Source: Nectonema munidae
Lineage: Eukaryota; Nematomorpha; Nectonematoida; Nectonematidae
Length of the DNA stretch: 64,000 bases
Reading direction: 5' to 3'
Assembly (NCBI GenBank): GCA_030549495.1
Contig: JAUIRK010000682.1
Span: forward strand, 62,001-126,000
Shown piece after piece: positions 58,770 through 64,000 of this stretch. Below the pieces are notes generated by a model, which was not told the DNA's origin, ran no database searches, and saw only the letters and a program-made list of their open reading frames with translations. Made by a program: the position numbers and the translations under genes. Numbering within the stretch: position 1 is the stretch's first letter; every line of letters starts with the position of its first letter.

Positions 58770-59996
58770 AGCTACAAAAATATAAAGTTGTTCCAACAAA
58801 CTGAAAAAATTATTAGCTTCTCTTACATGTTTTCCAGTGTTTAGTAAAACTAAATTTAGTCTGTGACTATAACAGTGAATATAAAAACCATTAGAAGCTT
58901 TATCATCAATTTTTTGTAACTTTAGCTCTTATTACTGAAGCTCTGACAAATCCTAAGCCAACAAGGGAAGTTTTATAATCTAAACCCTTCAAAATTACAT
59001 TAGAAATTGATTCCGCATCTAACATAGTCATTTGTGTGAAAGATATAAAACATTCTTGAATACAATTTGATATTTCATTATAAAATCTGACAACCAAAGC
59101 CTAAAGCCAAAGGACTTACTCAGCTCTGCTAACATCTTTTGCTTCATCTGATTGAACAGAAATATAATGACAAACTTTAATTTTCTCTGCTAAATCTTCT
59201 ACTATGTAGGCAATAGTAGTGATTATTTCGTTTTGTATTGCTGAACTAGGGTATTTTTCGTTTTTTAGACCATATTTAACTTTATCAGCAATAATTGGAT
59301 TATGTTTAGAAGTGAATTGCAAAAAAATTCGTACATTTCCTGGATTCAATTCATCATCACCTTCTCTGTGGCCTCGTTAAGAAATGTCTTACGTATAAAA
59401 GAATTATTTCCCCGACAATCTTTATGTAATGACGATTCTCTTTTTTTTTATTCATACTTTGAAGGAGAAAAGTTTGGTTCCATTTATCACATTGGTACTC
59501 AGTCTATGCAGACACTGTGAAGAAATATGTTTATCAATCGCACCGCCTTTTTCATGAACTTTTTTCCAACAAAGAAAACCAGTTTTTGAACACTTCATCA
59601 GCATTTCCAAAAAAAAGTAAAAAATGTCTGTATGGAAAACTAAACATTGCATCTCTTTCTTTAGAATATTTAGCCCATTCATATTTGTCAAACCAGGATG
59701 CAACATAATGAACTTGAATGGGGACTTCCTTCACTATGCGTTGATTATTCTATCAAGCGTGGTTGGACAGGTTTCATACTCGCCGATTGAGATATGTCAC
59801 TTGGCACATTGTTTTTATTTTGAAAATAAAATTCCGTATATTTTCCAATATTTTCATTTTCGAAATCTCTCTTAACTGATTTATCAAGCTCTTCTTGAGT
59901 TTTTGTTTCACAATTATTGCTTTTTTTGAAGAGTGAGAAACTTATCCATGAATTATTAAAAAGATAGTTTAATTTCTTAAAAATAAATATACGCAA
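58770..59996 (-). pseudogene. hAT transposase relic with TTF-type finger (ZMYM1-like)
   Basis: Minus-strand pieces in order: NVPSDISQSASMKPVQPRLI (near 59780-59850), a TTF-type region with ASWFDKYEWAKYSKERDAMF and HISSQCLHRLS, then NPGNVRIFLQFTSKHNPIIA and YPSSAIQNEIITTIAYIVED. YISVQSDEAKDVSRAEQ gives the first catalytic block (59120-59350), and MLDAESISNVILKGL with YIHCYSHRLNLVLLNTGKH follows (58800-59020). It is cut off at its C-terminus exactly where the ZBED5-type element ends (58757). Frameshifts at about four places. Confidence 0.8.
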
Positions 59997-59999
59997 AAG

Positions 60000-62900
60000 T
60001 TTATTAAAAAACCTTCAATATGAAGAAAGTAAAAAAGCTTTATTTAAAAAGTGCTGCAAAATATAATATAAAAAGTAGAGCCAATTGAACTAAAAAATAT
60101 AACTTTTCCTGCAAAAAACTTTTAGATTTATAAAAATATTTTTAATTTAGATAATTACAATTTAAAAAAAATTCTAAAAGTGAGTAAGTTTTAAACGAAT
60201 ATAAAAAAATGGTTTTATTCATATTTTGGATAGTGATTATGATAAAATTGAAAACATAATTTCTAGATTTTATATTGAACAACTTAACATTTTTTGAGTA
60301 AAGAATCATAAACAGTTGACTAATTTGTTTTCAATCTATAACTGCAAAAATTTCTATAGAATATAGGTCGCAAGTCTAATTGAAGTTTAAAAAACTTTAG
60401 TATTCAAATTATTCGTAATTTAAAATTGAGAAAATTTACCAAAACTCCTATATTTTAACAATTAAATACAAACTTGTATTTTAAAAAATTTTAATTATCT
60501 AGAATAAAATAAGGGGTAAAAATAAGTTTAAAAGGCCCTTGTTCCAATATCAGAACCAATACTACAAGTGGAAAGGAATACGACATTAAAATTTTTTTTT
60601 ATCGTTTTCCAAAAAGTGCGGCAGGGTGGCAAAAAAGCCCCCTATACAATATGAATAGTTATCATATTGTATTTTTATAGACGATCTATCTAGAAATTAC
60701 TGCTCCAATTTTCACAGCAATCAGGCATTCTCCTCTATTAGTATCCAATGTTCAAAACTCAGAAACATTGAAGAACAACATATTTCTCTTACTCGTACAT
60801 ATGTTAAATTCTCTTCACATAAATTTGAACGTATCATATGCTTGTTTGGCCACCTTGAGGATTTACTTACGTCATCCTTTTATTATATAGTGTCGATAAA
60901 TGAACCTTAGATATCCAAAACTACTATTCCTCGTCTTCTATCTCAATATTCTAAACTTCATATATCACCTCTTACACAATTCTTAAAGCGATCGTTTTAT
61001 TTGCACGGATTTTAAGGTTCGTTCCTTATATTGAAACCATAAAGAAAATCGACGCGGCCTTCAACTCTTATCCTTTCTTTCGTGATTCAACTTAGTTCAT
61101 GCAGACAACACCAAAACATCTACCTTATTAAAAATTTCAAATAATCATGTCTCTTCATCATATTTTGACTTTACCATTACTTCTGGGTACACTATCAAGC
61201 ACATACATAACTTCTAAATCTCAAATATGCTCTCCTTTAGTCTGTGACTAATTTTCAGGTGAAAATGAATAATCACCATTTCATAACCTTTTATTTGGAC
61301 TTAACTCAATAATTATTTTGCACAAAAAACTAATCAAAATATATGCAATCAATTCCTTTTCAAATTTCACAATAGTCGTCCTGCCTTCTTAATGCACAGT
61401 TTTGAAATTCCAAATTATCTTCCTTAAAACACTTTCTTAGAATCGCTTTAAAATCCCTCAGAAAATCACACTTCAGTGAAGTTTGATTATAACAATCATC
61501 TCTATAAATTTGAAATAAAACAAGTTAAAAGGAATTCTTAGATTAAATATGCATCAAACTCATCCCAAAATTTATGGGCTGTTATCAATAGCATTATCAA
61601 ACACACTTCGAGCGCAATTATCCCTTTCATTATTCTCTCTCTCCATCTGAAATTGTGAAATACGTTGGACTTACATTAAAATCTAATTATGTTGAACTGA
61701 GCACTTTAAAAACATCATACCAAGATACTCTTCTCTGTGAACAAAAAAATCTTATAAAAAGTGGGCCTTTCTCTGACAGATTCTTTATACTACATATACA
61801 AATCCTTAGTTTTTCCTATAATTCTATATGGCATAATTTCTTGAGCCTTAATTTTCCTTGGCAAAATCAACCTTATCTGATTTAACATTTCAAAATCCTT
61901 TCACTCCCCACCTACACCTAGTTTGGTGCTTACCCTTATATTTACAACTGAAGAAAACTCTTTTAAGACCATATATCTTCACTTTAAAATTTCTTTGTCC
62001 ACCTTTTATACTTATCTACCCACTCCAAACTAAGATCTCAAAATGCCACACATACAAAATTGTCTATTTTCTTTCTTTGCCCACCTTTTTCCTCATCACC
62101 TAGTTCAAACAAGCTTATATTCAAATTCTCTTATCTACCGAGCATCTCCACTACCTTTAACTCTAGTTCTTTACCGAACTAAACTGACGGCCAAATCTTC
62201 TGTTACATTATTATGGTCATCAGCCCAAATACAAAATATCCACTCACATTTCAAAAACATCTCAAAGTTGTTCATATGTCTTTGAAATATAAATAGATGG
62301 TAGTAGATTTTACTGATTCTCAAAATATTTTTCGCCATCTATATATCTCTAATAATATTCGCTACCCTATTTTTTACTTTGCTTCTAAGTTCTTCTTTCT
62401 AAAAATTGTTTCTATTCCACTCAAACGTTCACGAAAATATATACGTAGATCACCTAGCTCTTTCAACAACATCCCTTTTATATAAATCAGAGATTCTTAA
62501 CCAGGGTTGCGAAACAACTTAACAAGGGGTGCGAGGAGAGACGTAAATTTTTTCCTATGTTTCAATACTAACTTACAAGACAACCTTTTCAGGGTGGGTA
62601 ATAAGTATACAACAATGCGTATGGTACAATAAATATTTTATATGCGAGTAAGAAAAAAGGAAAAACACGTAAAGATAGTAATAGTATGAAGCATACACAT
62701 GTACAGTATGAAGTATACACAGCACAGTAATATTATGGAGTATACACATCTAGAGTACAACAGTACAACAATAATATGAAGTATAAACATGTAATATCAA
62801 TCATTTTCTACTATAACTACTTCTACAATTCTACATCTGTTTATTTTCCTAAACTTTCTTCCTTTGTGATATCAAAATATTTTCCAAAACGGATTTTCTT

Positions 62901-63115
62901 TTCCCACATAGCCTCCTTTACCCTATATTAAAAGTCTCTTTCTCTCCTCTCCCTTCTTTTTTCTTTCCTTTTTTTCAAGCAAGTAAGCCTCTCCATATAT
63001 AATGCACACATATTTGACTAATATGCAACCGCTATCCTGTATTTTGTCATACACACTCACACACACATACACACACACAGAATCCATCTCAATTATTGAT
63101 ATTCCTTTCTATTTA
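60000..63115. other. Long G-poor, C-rich stretch without a recognised gene
   Basis: From about 60700 to 63050 the plus strand is strikingly poor in G and rich in C and T. Several open frames of 60-80 codons appear, but none shows a domain. A hAT-like end (CAGAGATTCTTAACCAGGGT at 62489) lies inside. A CA-rich microsatellite lies at 63050-63082, and a tail-like motif (TGAAAAAGACCGTAAGGTCG) follows at 63124. It may be an old retroelement in minus orientation, but this is unproven. Confidence 0.3.
63050..63082. repeat. CA-rich microsatellite
   Basis: Imperfect (CA)n run with TC and TA interruptions. Confidence 0.85.
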
Positions 63116-63538
63116 GAATCTTGAAAAAGACCGTAAGGTCGAAAATTTGATAATAAATAGTTTCGCTTCGAAGAGTTGTGTTTTATTTATTTATTTCCTT
63201 AACCTTACAATACTGATAAAAATTTTAACTTATCATACTTTGTTTTTTTTAATTTTTAAATAAATTTTTTTTAATAATTTGTAAAAACTCTTACAATTCC
63301 TATTTTTTACAAATATTTTTCTGAATAATAATTTTTTAAATATATTAGAAAATTAAATATCTAAAAATCTCATATTGTTTCTAGATTTGTGCCATTTATT
63401 GATTTTCTACAATAAGCCAAAAGTTAAATTTTCATAGTTAACAAAATTTTGTGTAACAAGCATTTTTTATAGTTTAAAAATTTTAAGATTTAATAGTTTA
63501 TACAATTGTAAAATTCATTTAAAAATGTTAAATCTTGA

Positions 63539-64000
<462 letters not shown>

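Overview
The window looks like a piece of a very AT-rich, transposon-dense metazoan genome, probably an invertebrate. The evidence is spliced genes with GT-AG introns, two animal-type mitochondrial enzyme genes, many hAT, piggyBac, pogo/Tigger and MULE relics, and fragments of LINEs and Ty3/gypsy elements. I cannot fix the phylum from sequence alone. No rRNA, tRNA, CRISPR array or bacterial operon was seen.

Three host loci stand out. (1) An intronless, intact gene for mitochondrial intermediate peptidase (MIPEP) lies on the minus strand at 2509-4485. (2) A three-exon gene for mitochondrial delta-1-pyrroline-5-carboxylate dehydrogenase (ALDH4A1) lies on the plus strand at 41308-44385; the spliced length (552 codons) is close to the human enzyme. 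(3) A small spliced gene I could not identify lies on the minus strand at about 48052-48770. It encodes a lysine/glutamate-rich, coiled-coil-like protein, and its exons join in consistent phase. A probable terminal exon at 1434-1649 and a one-membrane-segment ORF at 26513-26794 are weaker candidates. In MIPEP, ALDH4A1 and the 1434-1649 exon the AATAAA signal overlaps or lies within about ten bases of the stop codon, so 3' UTRs appear very short.

Region by region: 1-2.5 kb, LINE tail, possible exon and a foldback repeat; 2.5-4.5 kb, MIPEP; 4.5-10 kb, hAT-like and TTAA-bounded elements and a decayed transposase; 11-14.6 kb, a degenerate tandem array holding a truncated Ty3/gypsy fossil; 14.65-17.4 kb, a Tigger element with a LINE fragment inside; 19.4-22.2 kb, hAT, LINE and piggyBac pieces; 23.0-26.4 kb, a hAT element holding a second hAT of opposite orientation; 27.2-29.0 kb, a hAT element with terminal inverted repeats and a perfect 8-bp target duplication; 29.6-33.5 kb, a second, longer gypsy fossil; 33.8-34.5 kb, a 40-bp perfect inverted repeat and local tandem repeats; 34.9-39.4 kb, LINE and ZBED5-like hAT relics; 41.3-44.4 kb, ALDH4A1; 45.1-46.2 kb, a FLYWCH/MULE relic; 47.2-47.6 kb, a hAT MITE; 48-49 kb, the coiled-coil gene; 49.8-52.0 kb, a piggyBac element; 54-60 kb, a packed series of integrase-like, LINE and hAT relics; 60-63.2 kb, a G-poor, C-rich stretch; 63.5 kb to the end, a hAT transposase that runs off the window.

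The two mitochondrial enzymes are not an operon and share only their compartment: MIPEP trims imported precursor proteins and ALDH4A1 oxidises the proline-breakdown intermediate to glutamate. The rest is a record of repeated and often nested transposon insertions. The most interesting unexplained items are the coiled-coil gene, a family of about 130-bp TTAA-bounded MITEs (one copy inside ALDH4A1 intron 2), and the two long inverted repeats.
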